Of a stretch of 64,000 bases of DNA, positions 35,674 to 47,166 are shown one piece after another. The stretch is taken from contig CM060193.1 in assembly GCA_030549335.1 (NCBI GenBank), forward strand, positions 47,442,891 to 47,506,890, in the 5' to 3' direction. Source of the stretch: Pontederia crassipes (taxonomy: Eukaryota > Streptophyta > Magnoliopsida > Commelinales > Pontederiaceae). The notes beneath the pieces were generated by a model that worked only from the letters and a program-made list of their open reading frames with translations, had not been told where the DNA came from and did no database searches. The first letter of the stretch is position 1. Each line of letters opens with the position of its first letter. The position numbers were made by a program, and so were the translations under genes.

Positions 35674-37130
35674 CACTACAAGAAAATCGTGATTTTTCGA
35701 CGGGCAATTTCCGACGGTTCGAAATCCGTCACAATTTGCGATGAATTTTTCGACTATTTCATTTTCGATGGTTACGATCGTCGGAAATGATTTATATTAT
35801 TATTTAATTTTTTGACGATTAGGAACGTCGATATTTCCGACGGATACCCATCCGTCGCAATTTCTGACGGATTTTCCGACGGTCACGATCGTCGAAAATG
35901 AAAAAAATAAATTATGTAATTTGTTATATTATTATTTAATTTTTTTGACAGATTTTCCAACGGTTACGACCGTCGGAAATGAAAAATTAAATTATGTAAT
36001 TTTTTATATTATTATTTAATTTTTCGACGATTAGGAACGTCGATATTTCTGACGGATATCCATCCGTCGTAAAATTCGCCGCAATTTCCGACGGTCGTAA
36101 CCGTCGGTAAATATATAATAACATCGTATGGGGATATTTTATTAATATTTAGCGACGGTTCAAAATGTCAAAAAAATAAAAAATAAATATTATATATAAT
36201 TAAATATAATATTTTATTTTTGTGACGGTCACAACCATCGGTAACTTAAAAATAATTAATATATGCATTTCCGATGGCCAAAATCGTCCGTAATTAAAAT
36301 TTTGTAATCTCACTTTTTTTTCATTTTCCCGCTTTCTCGTCATTCGAAATCTAATATATATCCTCTCCTCTCACCCTCCTCTCCTCTCCTCTCTCTCTCT
36401 CTCCCTCCTCTTCTCTCTCCCTCATCCGGCCACTCTCCCTCCTCTCCTCTCTCTCTACCTCTCCCTCTCCCGACCGGCGAGCCTCACCGGACGACATCGA
36501 CCGCCGGCGACCCTCTCCCGTCGGCTCAACGGTCCAGGCGCCAGCGGCCCGGATCCGGCGCCGGCGATCAGATCTGGCACCAGGCACCGGATCCATCTCC
36601 TAGCGCCAGATCCGGCCCCAACGGCCCGGATCCGGCCCCCAACTGTCGGATCCGGCGTCAGGCGGCCCGGATTTGGCACCGGCGGCCGGATTTAGGCGCT
36701 GCCGGATCCGGCCGCTAATTTTTTTATTTTTAAAAAATTCTTTGCGACGGCCGGTTTCGACTGTCGGTCGGCTATTTTTTTATATTATAAGAATTCTTTA
36801 CGACGATTTTGACCGTCGAAACTTAAACTTCGACGGTCGGAGCGACGATCGCCGAAAGGATATTTGCGATGGTCAATGAAACCGTCAAAAACTTCGACGA
36901 TCTTGACCGCCAAAGTTTTCGACGATTTCGACGACCGCCGTAAATATCGGCGGCCGTGACCGTCGATATTTGCGGCGTTTCTTTCCCAACTGTCAGAAAA
37001 GATTTGCGACGAGCGATTTTTGGACGTTTCCACTTCCATCGAAAGAACCGTCGGAAACACTATTTTCGACGGTTTTAGGGGAAATTACAGATGATTACGG
37101 CCGTCTGTAATCTCCAAATTTCTTGTAGTA
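35674..37130 (+). mobile_element. CACTA-2: short non-coding CACTA element (1457 bp)
   Basis: The left end CACTACAAGAAAATCG is inverted at the right (...TTTCTTGTAGTA, with the last base changed from G to A). Both subterminal parts are dense in CGACGG/CCGTCG words with the same register as CACTA-3. The centre has a TATA-like stretch (36350-36358), a CT-rich run (36360-36470) and a GC-rich block of GGATCCGGC words (36480-36720). No transposase coding is present. The shared GATCCGGC and CGACGG motifs suggest it is a deletion derivative of a CACTA-3-like parent. The strand is set by this order. Confidence 0.9.
36480..36720 (+). promoter_or_regulatory. CACTA-2 GC-rich block with GGATCCGGC words (DCR-like)
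   Basis: Very GC-rich, with repeated CCGGATCCGGC(G/A)CC words, just downstream of the TATA-like and CT-rich stretch. Same position as the GC-rich blocks of CACTA-1 and CACTA-3. Open frames on both strands here are side effects of composition. Confidence 0.45.
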
Positions 37131-37133
37131 GGG
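37131..37133. repeat. Target-site duplication GGG of CACTA-2, right copy
   Basis: Matches 35671-35673. Confidence 0.75.
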
Positions 37134-37560
37134 ATAAACCTAGATTTGAAGGAACAAGATTTTGGGGCGAAAGGTAAATAGTATTAATGGATTAGAATCG
37201 GTGAAATGAAAAAAAAGCTGGGAATGTGTTTTATTACGTAGTTAGATGACATGGAGAAAGAGAAACACGTGATGTGACGGTCACCTAAGTAAGAAAATTG
37301 AGAAACTGACTATTATAACACATGTAAAATTTTAAAACTTTTATGGTAATCTAATTAAAAAATAAAGTTTGAGGAAATTTAGAGTTGGAGGAACAAAATT
37401 TTGAAGAGAAAGGTAAATAGTATTAATGGGTTAAAAGGGGTGAAATGAAAGAGAAGTTGGGAATTTTTTTACTACTCGTTAAATGACACAAAGGAGAGAG
37501 AAACATTGGGAGAGATACTAGGGATATCACGATCACTTAGGAATCATTCGAAAATGAAAT
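37134..37560. repeat. Two diverged tandem copies of a roughly 245-bp unit
   Basis: 37134-37375 (GGAACAAGATTTTGGGGCGAAAG, then GTAAATAGTATTAATGG) is repeated from about 37390 (GGAACAAAATTTTGAAGAGAAAG, then GTAAATAGTATTAATGG). The end of the first copy (AAATTTTAAAACTTTTATGGT) has a third partial relative at 38050-38110. Unclassified transposon-like repeat. Confidence 0.6.
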
Positions 37561-39372
37561 CATACTTCCTTATAGTTGAATTGACAGATTGTATTTGGTT
37601 AGAGTGAAATTTGACGATGGTGATTGATGTGATAGAAAAAAATGTGATGGATGATTTTTTTGGAGTTTTGAATTAAATATTATTTAAATATAAAAATCAT
37701 TTTAAAATTAATTATATTTAATGATTACAATTTTTAATTAAATAATTTGTAATAGATAATATTATATTAATCTCTTATAAAATTATTTTATATTTATTAA
37801 GTAATTTATTTTATGAAAGATATAGTGTGAGAGAAAATAAAAAGAAAAAAAGAAAATAAATTTTTAAAAAGAAATCTATCACGTCAAATCCAAAAAAAAG
37901 GGGAAACAACTCTTCGAGAGAGGCTCTGGTTCCACTCGATTAGTTCCTACTTCGGAACTCGATTCCGATGAGTTGTTTGGCGGAACAAGGCGCAATTCTG
38001 TCCGATTTCGCAAACAAACACCGCCCTAAAAATGATCATAGAATATCGCATGCAAAATTTTAAAATTTTGATGATAATCCAATATACAATGAAGTTTGAG
38101 AGCCATATAAGTATTACAATAAAGTCAGAGGACAACACTTTTAATTTATCCGATAGATATGAAATACGCAAGCATCCATCCATCTGCGACATTCATGCCT
38201 CCCTATATGCAAACTGTGACCATTACACATGTCCTACGGCGGTGACTGGATCCATTAAAATTGATGCCTACCATTGGAATGAGGTGGAATCAGGCAATTC
38301 ACTTACGGGGCACTTAGTTATGAAATAAAATTAAAGAGAATTAGTGTAATATCGTATTTTCATAAAAGTAAATATATTATTATTATGCGATGTTTAATTA
38401 TAAGAGAATAAATTTAAAAAATATGACATTTTGTATTTAAAATATTTTATTACACAGGATTAGCGTTCAATATTGTAATAACAAAAGAATATTTATATGA
38501 TAATATATGGTTGAATTTTTAAAAAATAAAATATGCTTGAAAAAAATTGAAAAAAAAATTGAGAATAACCATATTATTCTATTTTAGAAGAATAAGTATA
38601 TTAGGTAAAAAATGACGATTTTCCCTTTTTCAATATGGTTTCACACTTTTCGAACTTTGACCGATATCATCTTATTCTACGAATTATTTGATTATATTCT
38701 TGAAATATCAATATATTCTCGTATTTATTCCATAACCAAACGATCCGTTAATTTCTCAAACAGGTCGATTTATTAATTTCCCCAATTCCACGGATGCCCC
38801 TCTTTTTTTAAAGGTTGACATGACCCTTTTTTTTTATTTTCCATACCTTTTTCCTTTTATTATTTTCTTCTTTTTACCTTTCATATATGAAATCATTTAT
38901 TTATTAAATATAAAATATTTATAATAAAAATTTAATATAATATTATTTATTACTTATTATTTCATTAAAATTTAATAAATATAAATATTAAAAAATGATT
39001 TTTATATTTATATAATATATTTTCTAACAAAATTTTAGAATATATAAAATTTTTAAAAAAAATTATTTTTATTTATAATACCTATTTTTAATTCAAACAC
39101 ATATTAAAATTAATACATCATATCAACTTCCTCATCATTAAATTCTACTCCATCCAAACAAATTTAGAACTAATATATCAATTCAACTATTCACTTAGAA
39201 TTCCAAAGAATCACGATTTCAGTATCCCCCTTGATTCGGATGAGAGTGCTTCGTTCTTAACCATTCCATGTGTCCCATTTATAGTTGCTAGGAATATCTA
39301 ATCAATAAATTTATAGTTAAAGTAAAAAGATCAATTTTATGTTTCTGTACTTGAATGGTGTAACAAATAAGC
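37561..39372. other. AT-rich intergenic DNA with transposon scraps
   Basis: GGCGGTGTTTG-type ends (around 38015, inverted) and AACCAAACGATCC (38745) suggest small decayed MITEs. No gene was seen. Confidence 0.35.
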
Positions 39373-39389
39373 ATAAGTCAAGTTAACAG

Positions 39390-39426
<37 letters not shown>

Positions 39427-39452
39427 TATATAAAACTGTTAACTTGACTTAT
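39373..39452. repeat. Perfect 19-bp inverted repeat around an AT microsatellite
   Basis: ATAAGTCAAGTTAACAGTT at 39373-39391 is exactly inverted at 39434-39452, enclosing a 42-bp (TA)n tract. It can form a strong hairpin or cruciform. Confidence 0.9.
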
Positions 39453-40218
39453 AATGTTAGATTAAAGATTTTGATATCATCCTCAAATTAGAGAATCTAG
39501 ACCGTTATAATCATCTGATATGCGCATCAACGGTCCACATCTCATTAGATTAAACCGGCTATTCTAGAAAAAAAATTGAACCGGCGCCTGCCCCATCTCC
39601 CAATTTATGCCTCGCTAAGTGAAAGGAATTATTTGAGTTTAATTTTTCTTTAAGGAAAAATATTTTCTCAAGACCAATTAAAATTTTTTTTTGTTTTATA
39701 ATATTTTTATTGTCAAAGACCAAAAGTGATTTTCTTTTAAAACAAATATGACACCAATGCAAAATTTTATAAGCAGCCACTAATTTACTTCCATGAACTT
39801 TCTCATGGAAGTCTCCCTTTATTTTTTAAGTACGACTTATTAAATATACAAATTTCAAAACTAACCAAAACCTTTACCTCATCATTTCGTGTAGCTTTTA
39901 TCATCATGTTTAATTAATTGGCATGACAACTTTCATGAAGGGGAGTAGACTTGGAATGGAGAGAGAAAGATGCAGAGGGTTCCAATATGAGGTGGAGATG
40001 AAGTTATATTGGAGCCTGATGAGTTGGATACTGATTAGAAGGAGCAGTGAAGCAATCAATGAATTAAATCCTCAAACCAAGTCTAGGACACATGTGATGG
40101 GAAACATAATATACATATATAGACACTTACAATCCATATGTGTATAACATGAACTTTGTATTTGCTATAAATTTACTTTGAAGTGTCCGTGCACAAAGTT
40201 TTTGTATGAACCACCGTA

Positions 40219-40261
<43 letters not shown>

Positions 40262-43032
40262 TTAATGGACATATAACACTTAGTTGATGGAGCATTGTGA
40301 AACGTTCTTATCATGATCATCCATTTCAAATCTTCGGTTGAGATCTAAACCACTAAAAAGAACTTTTTCAAATGAATAAAAAATTGAATTTCTTTCAGTT
40401 TTTTAACTTTTTTTTTAAAATAAAGTGTGAATATCTGATGGACTACTTAGTCTACAAAGCTGAAAAGTGTACATTATATAATGCAAATAAAATAAATTTG
40501 GACTTTGCCTGGCAGATGTGGTTCGACTTTTGTGGATACATTTTGCCAATTTGTTGTGTGAATATATACGTATGGACTATATAAATTTGTGTGACAGAGA
40601 AAGCCTCCTCTATTTTAAATGATAAAGTATTTATCGAATTAGTTTGCATTTGTTGTGATCTATCAAATCTAAATGGTGTGATTGGTTGAGTGCTTTTTCA
40701 TTCTCCTTTATTTTGATTAGACATTACTTCTAACAATGCTTTAATTATATATCTACAATGTAGCTAGGCAGTCATGACAATGTGATGGGGAGTTGTTAGG
40801 AAGAAAGCCAACTATACATGGTTTTTAATTAATTAATTAATTAAGGGGTTAAAACTTTTGTGGAATATAATTTTCTCAGCGTTACTAATTATTATAAATC
40901 TTAATTATTACGTTATAATTCAGTTTTTTAATTAAAATTGCGATTTCATGTGTGGGGAACAAACATATCCTTGTTCTTTTAATTTTATCCTAGACACAAA
41001 GAAGATCAAGTACATGTTTTGACCCTCAAGTACATGTATCGGATGACCATTGCGTATAGGGAACCTGATATTTATTAGAGAGAGAGAGAGATCATGTTCA
41101 ATTGAATTAATTAGTGTTGGATTAAGTTCAAAATATCTTGGGTCCAAAGAAAAGCATATGCGTAGGATAATGACTAATCAAGTGTCATCGTCTATTAGTC
41201 GACACAAATTAATTATTAGATAGATACTCACACGTTTCTTGCATGCTCAAATTAATATTTAACTAAGGTTTGCTATATATATATTTTTATTTTCTCTTTA
41301 GTTCCTTGTGGACCATTGTTTTAATATGAAACCAATGTCATTAAATTCGAGTGTTTAAGTAAACTCTTTTTTTTCTACTAAATTCATATAATAAATTTGA
41401 TTAGTGAATTTGTAGAGTCTACATACCAAATAAATTTAATTACTTAAGTAATAATTATATAATCACAAACACATATATATTATCCATATAATATAGGTTA
41501 CTAATATAAAATAATATCAAAGCAATCAAAATAAGTACTATAACTTTCGGCTAGTAAATGCTAAGTAATTATCAAATATGATATTTATTAAGTAAGAAAA
41601 TTTATTAAAAAAATAAAATAAAATGAGTAAAATCATTGTATTAAAATTTTTAATCACGATAATAATTTCGTCTTTCATTATAAATACATTAATCAAGATT
41701 TTACATTTTTTTATTATACAAACTTGTTAGAATCATATATAGTTTATAAGATTCTATCCATTTTTTAATTAATTTTTAGGTAAAATTTTAAAGTTGATAT
41801 CGATTCGTTTTATTTACTTAAATTATTGAACACTTATAAATTTGATGGGAGAGCTTAACAACAATAAATTTATTTCGCAAAAATTATTGATGAGACAAAT
41901 TTTCGTAATATTTAAAAATTAACTTATTGATGTCACTTTTAATTATATCTAAAAAGACGTGCTACCAAAAAATATCACGTCCTTTCATTATTGAAGAAAA
42001 AGAGAAAAATTCTTTCTTAATTTAAGAAAAATATCTGGAGATACATTACAATTGAATGTTAGGCACCAATGATATTTTCAGGGGCTATTGTACTGATTGT
42101 ACTTTCCAATAAATACGACCTCAAGATTATTATATGTTTTTTTTTAAATATATCAACTGGATAATTAGACCAAATTATTTTATTTAATATGTCAATTAAG
42201 CCCCTAAAAAATATTTTATTAGTATCCCTGATATTAACTGTAAAATAATTTGTTAAAAATGTGCACACAAGAATGAGTCTTCTTTCATTTTTTATGGCCA
42301 GCCCCGGTGAGAAATTTTGAATGCAAAAATTGGCGAATCTCATACATATTTAATCTAAAAAATTGGCGATGAGTGCATGTGGACTTTATATTACACAAAT
42401 ATAAGATTAAGATTTAATGTGGAAATAAAAAATAATGATATATCAATCAAAATTTGTACTTATTATTTTAACCGAAAAATGCATGACATCATACGCCACA
42501 AAGATGTTTTTGTAAAATTATATGTATGCAAGGTGGCGATCAATAATGGGTGCGGATTACAAGCGTTAAAATATAAATATGACAAAAGACAAATATTTAG
42601 ATTATAAACGGTAACCTAACAAATAATTTGATCGATTTAAGAATAATTGGAACTTTATAAAAAAAACGTTGTAAAATTAAAGTTAAAGAAATTTGGCGAC
42701 GTTGACATTTGTATAAATATAAGCCAGTGGCATTAATAATTAATTAATTATATTCAGGGTGGGAAGATACTTATGGAAGAAAGCAGGATGGAATATTCCA
42801 ACTAACATTCTATGACCACCTCCATTTCTTTAAATTCCTTTCACTTCATTTTTCATATATATATAATTATGCATTTCTTGCATGCTCATTAAATAAATTT
42901 TGATTGACTGGATCATATTAAATTATTTACTGCCTGTCGACAGCTATAAATAATAAGAGAAAAAAAGATTGTGATCATAGGGTTAGCTTACGTGTCAAAA
43001 TAAAATATTCCAGGGTCAGAACCTTCTCCCTT
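39453..43032. other. AT-rich intergenic DNA with microsatellites, no gene seen
   Basis: Includes a (TA)n tract at 40221-40254 and a short (GA)n run near 41078-41090. Short frames only; no transposon ends recognised. Confidence 0.5.
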
Positions 43033-43065
43033 ATAAATAATAATAATAATAATAATAATAATAAT
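43033..43065. repeat. (AAT)n microsatellite
   Basis: About ten AAT/TAA units in a row. Confidence 0.9.
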
Positions 43066-43193
43066 TACGTAGTCCAATAAGTTGAGAGAAATCAGCACGA
43101 AACTGTGAGCCAAATCAACGTACTTACGTATGTGGCTTCCATTGAATCAGCACATCCAGCTGTCATCTCTTTTAACTGAAGGAAGAATATATG

Positions 43194-43194
<1 letters not shown>

Positions 43195-43273
<79 letters not shown>
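43195..43273. repeat. (CT)n microsatellite, about 39 units
   Basis: Uninterrupted CT dinucleotides, about 770 bp upstream of the DUF1685 start. It gives false Ser-Leu and Arg-Glu open frames on the two strands. Confidence 0.97.
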
Positions 43274-43276
<3 letters not shown>

Positions 43277-43633
43277 CATTTCCAATTTCTGTTATTTTTG
43301 AAAGGAAAATAAAATTATCATATTTTCTTATCTTATTGCGATATGTTTCAAATTTCAGTCTCACATCATTCGATATTAATATTTAAATTTTTATACGACT
43401 TACTGAAAAACTACTTTACATGTTTTTTTTTAAACGTACATTTTTTCTTGTCTTTCTACACAGCTTTTTTTAAAAAGCCAAATGTAATTAAAATTTAAAC
43501 ATCTTCCAACTGTATTAAAAACGAAATTTCTTTATGGGACCGATTCATTTAAAAAATATTTCGTCTAATTGGATTAACCAATTATATTTAGAGTAGAGTA
43601 ATATTTGAATGAAAATGGTAATAGTAATATTTC

Positions 43634-43659
43634 AATATATATATATATATATATATATA
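43634..43659. repeat. (AT)n microsatellite
   Basis: About 13 AT units, 380 bp upstream of the DUF1685 start codon. Confidence 0.9.
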
Positions 43660-43969
43660 GGTGGGGATAAACATTCGAAGGTGACGGAGGAATCCACCCA
43701 AATCCGACGATGTACCAGGTATGAGGCAATGGAGGATGGCTGACGTGGAAGGACACCGCGTGGTGCTACCTCCACCAGTCGCTGGAATTTGTGTGGCCTA
43801 CACGCCACGCCCACGCGTCCCACCGTCGGCACGCAGGGAAATATAATAATAATAAAATAAAAGGACCAAATCCAACAATTTATAACCCCATCCGATTCAT
43901 CATCCATGCATTTATCCATCCATGAAAGCGGTCAGCGGTATTTTTTTTAACCTCGACAGAGAGAAGAAT

Positions 43970-43987
43970 ACGTGGCATATATATTAA
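43970..43987 (+). promoter_or_regulatory. ACGTGGC element and TATA-like box of the DUF1685 gene
   Basis: ACGTGGC (43970-43976, G-box/ABRE core) runs directly into ATATATATTAAA (43977-43988), 55-70 bp before the ATG at 44043. The spacing fits a core promoter with a bZIP/bHLH-type site. The regulatory role is inferred from the motif alone. Confidence 0.45.
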
Positions 43988-44042
43988 ATTAAGCCCCCCA
44001 TACCGCACCAACCGAGAAGAGCCAAAGCCAACGCGAGAGGAG

Positions 44043-44907
44043 ATGGCAAGCAACTCCGTGGAGGCAGAGGTCCCTGATCTCTTCTTCCTCGCAATGGATT
44101 CCACCAGGAAGGAGGAGGAGGAAGGGCAAGAAGAAGAAGACGAGAACGAGGTTGAAGAAGAGGGAGGGGAGGATGTGGACCTGGGGTTCTTGCAGTGGAG
44201 CAGGGATCGCCGGAGTAGGAGTGAGGTGGAGGAAGGGGAGGGGGAGGGGCGATGGCCGCGCAGGACGGGAGAGGTGATGCTGGAGGGATACGTCGAGGGC
44301 GCTGCCGACGGCGGAGACCGGGACTCGGACGGCGTCGCCAGAACGAAGAGCCTCACGGACGAGGACTTGGAGGAGCTCAAGGGGTGCCTGGATCTGGGGT
44401 TCGGCTTCAGCTACGACGAGATCCCCGAGCTCTGCAGCACGCTCCCCGCGCTGGAGCTGTGCTACTCCATGAGCCAAAGGTTCCTGGACGAGCAGCAGCA
44501 CCAGCGTTCGCCGGATCGGTTGTCGTCGTCTTCTTCTTCTTCCTCGTCCTCCGGCGAAGTCGCTGATAACTTCTCTTCCCCAGCGCCGCCGCCGGCAATC
44601 GCCAACTGGAAGATCTCTAGTCCTGGTAAGCAATGATCTTAGCTCTTTTTTTTTTTTTTTGCTTATTTGAACTAAGGAACAATTTATGAAAAAAGATTTG
44701 ACCTTTGCTCATTCGATCCTCTTTCTTTTTCACCTGATTCTTTACCTATTGAAGCATTTGATCCATGTGCGTTCTTGATCCATTTCGTAGCTGATAAGTT
44801 TCTGTTTGATGTCATTTCTTCTTCCAGGAGACAACCCAGACGAAGTCAAAGCAAGGCTCAAGTATTGGGCTCAAGCAGTGGCGTGCACTGTCAGACTATG
44901 CAACTGA
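44043..44907 (+). CDS. DUF1685 family protein (220 aa)
   Basis: Exon 1 is 44043-44625 and exon 2 is 44828-44907 (stop TGA 44905-44907), joined by a 202-bp GT..AG intron in phase 1; total 663 nt. Residues 20-45 are a Glu/Asp-rich acidic stretch. The conserved core reads TKSLTDEDLEELKGCLDLGF, then SYDEIPELC and LPALELCYSMSQRFLD. A Ser run (about residues 160-170) follows, and the end reads NWKISSPGDNPDEVKARLKY WAQAVACTVRLCN. This matches the plant-specific DUF1685 family at both core and C-terminus. The molecular role is unknown; no signal peptide or membrane segment is visible, so a cytosolic or nuclear place is likely. The first exon is GC-rich while the flanks are AT-rich. The gene looks intact. 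Confidence 0.93.
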
Positions 44908-46748
44908 GAGAGGAAGTTGCATGCAAAGATTGAAGAGGTATATGTCCAATTGAATCAGCATGCTGATCGAACTCAGCTGACCCCCTGCACGGTGGTGCCA
45001 TTGAGATTGCTCTATGTGATTCCTCACTGGAAAAAGAAAATTCTGCATTAATCCGGCATCAAAGAATGAAGCGCCGGACCCTAGAGAAATACGGAGCAAG
45101 ATGTTGGAAGAAAGGAAGAAGACAAGAAGAGCAATTCATAAATCAGCAGCAACATGCCCTGCGTTCGCTGCAAACAAGAATAATCCTACTACTGTCATCC
45201 GAAACTGCTGAAAGCCCAATCCTTGTGCAATGTTTCCGACGTGTAATCTTGACAATACCATGAATGTTATATGTCTGAATTGTCCCTTTATTTTAGTAGA
45301 ACTTGTTTGGAGGAGACCAGGAGCCGCATGGTATTGATTCCATTTCACTGTCGTGTGCGTCTGTTTTAGCTGAGTTGCGGAGGCTTCGAGCTTCGCAGAT
45401 TGCATCTTTTGTTTATTTGTTCTTCCTTCTCGACACCTTTCCCTGCAATAAAAATGGGGATTCAAATCCCAAATCGCAAGATTTCTGGGATATTGATTCC
45501 TGTCATCATACCTGGTATTGCGGCATCAAAATATAACTAAATGCCTTAATTGATAATTATTAGATCTCATTGTGCTCTTTCTTTTTATTTCATTTTTGCC
45601 GTGTTTCTTCTCCTTTTCCTCATCCAGCAACACCTAAAACAGAAGCGGACCATGAACGAAAGGTTGAGAAGATAAATGAATCAACCCAAGGAATTCCAAC
45701 ACCTTAAAGGTTGGTGCATTTGTTCAGATCAACCTCTATGCATTGGTTCAATCTAGGATAGCATGCTAATTTGATCATAATAATATGATCTATTGTCACT
45801 TTATTGTCCATGACCAAAAATTTATGAATATGGTGTTGTTTGCCATGGACCTGTGCTGATTTAAATGAACATGATGCTTTGTACTGTCTCTAAGTAGATA
45901 TGAATGTTATAAATTAATCCTGAGAGGTTTATATGCCATAATGTTTGTGATGCAGAGCAATGCATGTATGTGTTGAATGTTGTTTTGGTTTGAACCAAAG
46001 GAATTTAGGGATGATAGAATGGTATATCAATTCATTGGGTGTAGGACTTTATCTAAGAAGAATTTTTGTCTTAACCTCCTCCATGCTGTCAGTATTGATT
46101 TAATAATAATGTATGGTAACAGCTAGAGAATAATATGCAACACACCAAAATTTTATAAAAAAATTAGAACTTTTATATATTGCTGATGTCAGATTGTGGA
46201 CACCCGAACCACGGAAATGGACGCCCAATATGTGCGACATATCGGCAACCTCGCTGATACTCCACCGGATGACTGAAACTATTTCGAGCCTATGAAAGCG
46301 AATGGGCAAAAGATTAGGATCAAATTTTGATCTGATTTTTCCATAACTACATCATCGTAATGGAGGGGGATTTTGTAATCCCTCCACCAGGAATTCTGAG
46401 TTTTCAAAGGTCATGAATCCCTCATAATTATGACCATAAAAACTCACAAATACCCACCCATTTTCTTCTCCACTTTCTCATCTCTTTCTCCTCCACTTCC
46501 ATTTCATTTTCTTCTACATTTTGGCTCGGCCATAAGGTTTGGAAGGGAATTCTACAGGTGTTGAGACGGTAGGAAACCCAGGAGGAAGAAGGGGGAAGAG
46601 CTAAAGATTGAACCAATGAAGAAAAGATCGAAGAACGCCAAAAACATGTGTTTTCGGGATTTAGGTCATAGGGAGTTTTTGAATGAAATTGCATGTTTTA
46701 AGGACTGTTTTGGATTTTAAAATGCATATGAATATCTGTAGGATCATG

Positions 46749-46749
<1 letters not shown>
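44908..46749. other. 3' flank of the DUF1685 gene and intergenic DNA
   Basis: The first few hundred bases are likely 3' UTR. The rest shows no family resemblance. Confidence 0.4.

Positions 46750-46784
<35 letters not shown>
46750..46784. repeat. (AT)n microsatellite
   Basis: About 17 AT units. Confidence 0.95.
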
Positions 46785-46787
<3 letters not shown>

Positions 46788-46959
46788 TGACTTATTTCAT
46801 TTCAATTGAAATGAGTTTTTGATGATTTTTGAATGATTGATATGCCATGATATTTAGGTAAACTAGATCTATGATTTACAACATGTTGGGGTGGAGATTT
46901 AAGATGATTGTTGGATACATTCTTGTCCTCAGCTTCTATAAGAGTTTTGTTGATATGTT

Positions 46960-47160
46960 AGATGTAAGTATGCCTTGATGTAGTATGATTAATATGATAA
47001 ACCATAGCGTTGCATTGACATCGACAGCTTGGGACATTAAAGTAGCATCACGAACCTTCGACGCTATTTTGATACTATCGTCGTGCGATAGTGGCGTCGG
47101 CCACTTGCAATGCCATTGTGAGGCCAATGCGTCGCTATTATGTTTGCATTGTTATTGAGA
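46960..47160. repeat. Block of TAGCGT/GACGC words (possible CACTA-like subterminal repeats), left part
   Basis: Words such as ATAGCGTTGCATTG, GACGCTATTTT, GATAGTGGCGTCGGC and GCGTCGCTATTA recur. Similar words fill 50570-50790. No CACTA end was found nearby, so identity is uncertain. Confidence 0.35.
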
Positions 47161-47166
47161 TGCTGA

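Noticed and set aside
36351..36679. Minus-strand Arg/Glu-rich frames in CACTA-2
   Set aside because: Come from the CT-rich and GGATCCGGC-rich stretches; no family resemblance.
43092..43364. Open frames coding for Arg-Glu or Ser-Leu repeats
   Set aside because: Translation of the (CT)n microsatellite.
43880..44633. Minus-strand frames of 166 and 214 codons opposite the DUF1685 gene
   Set aside because: Antisense shadows of a GC-rich exon; the plus strand carries the conserved domain.
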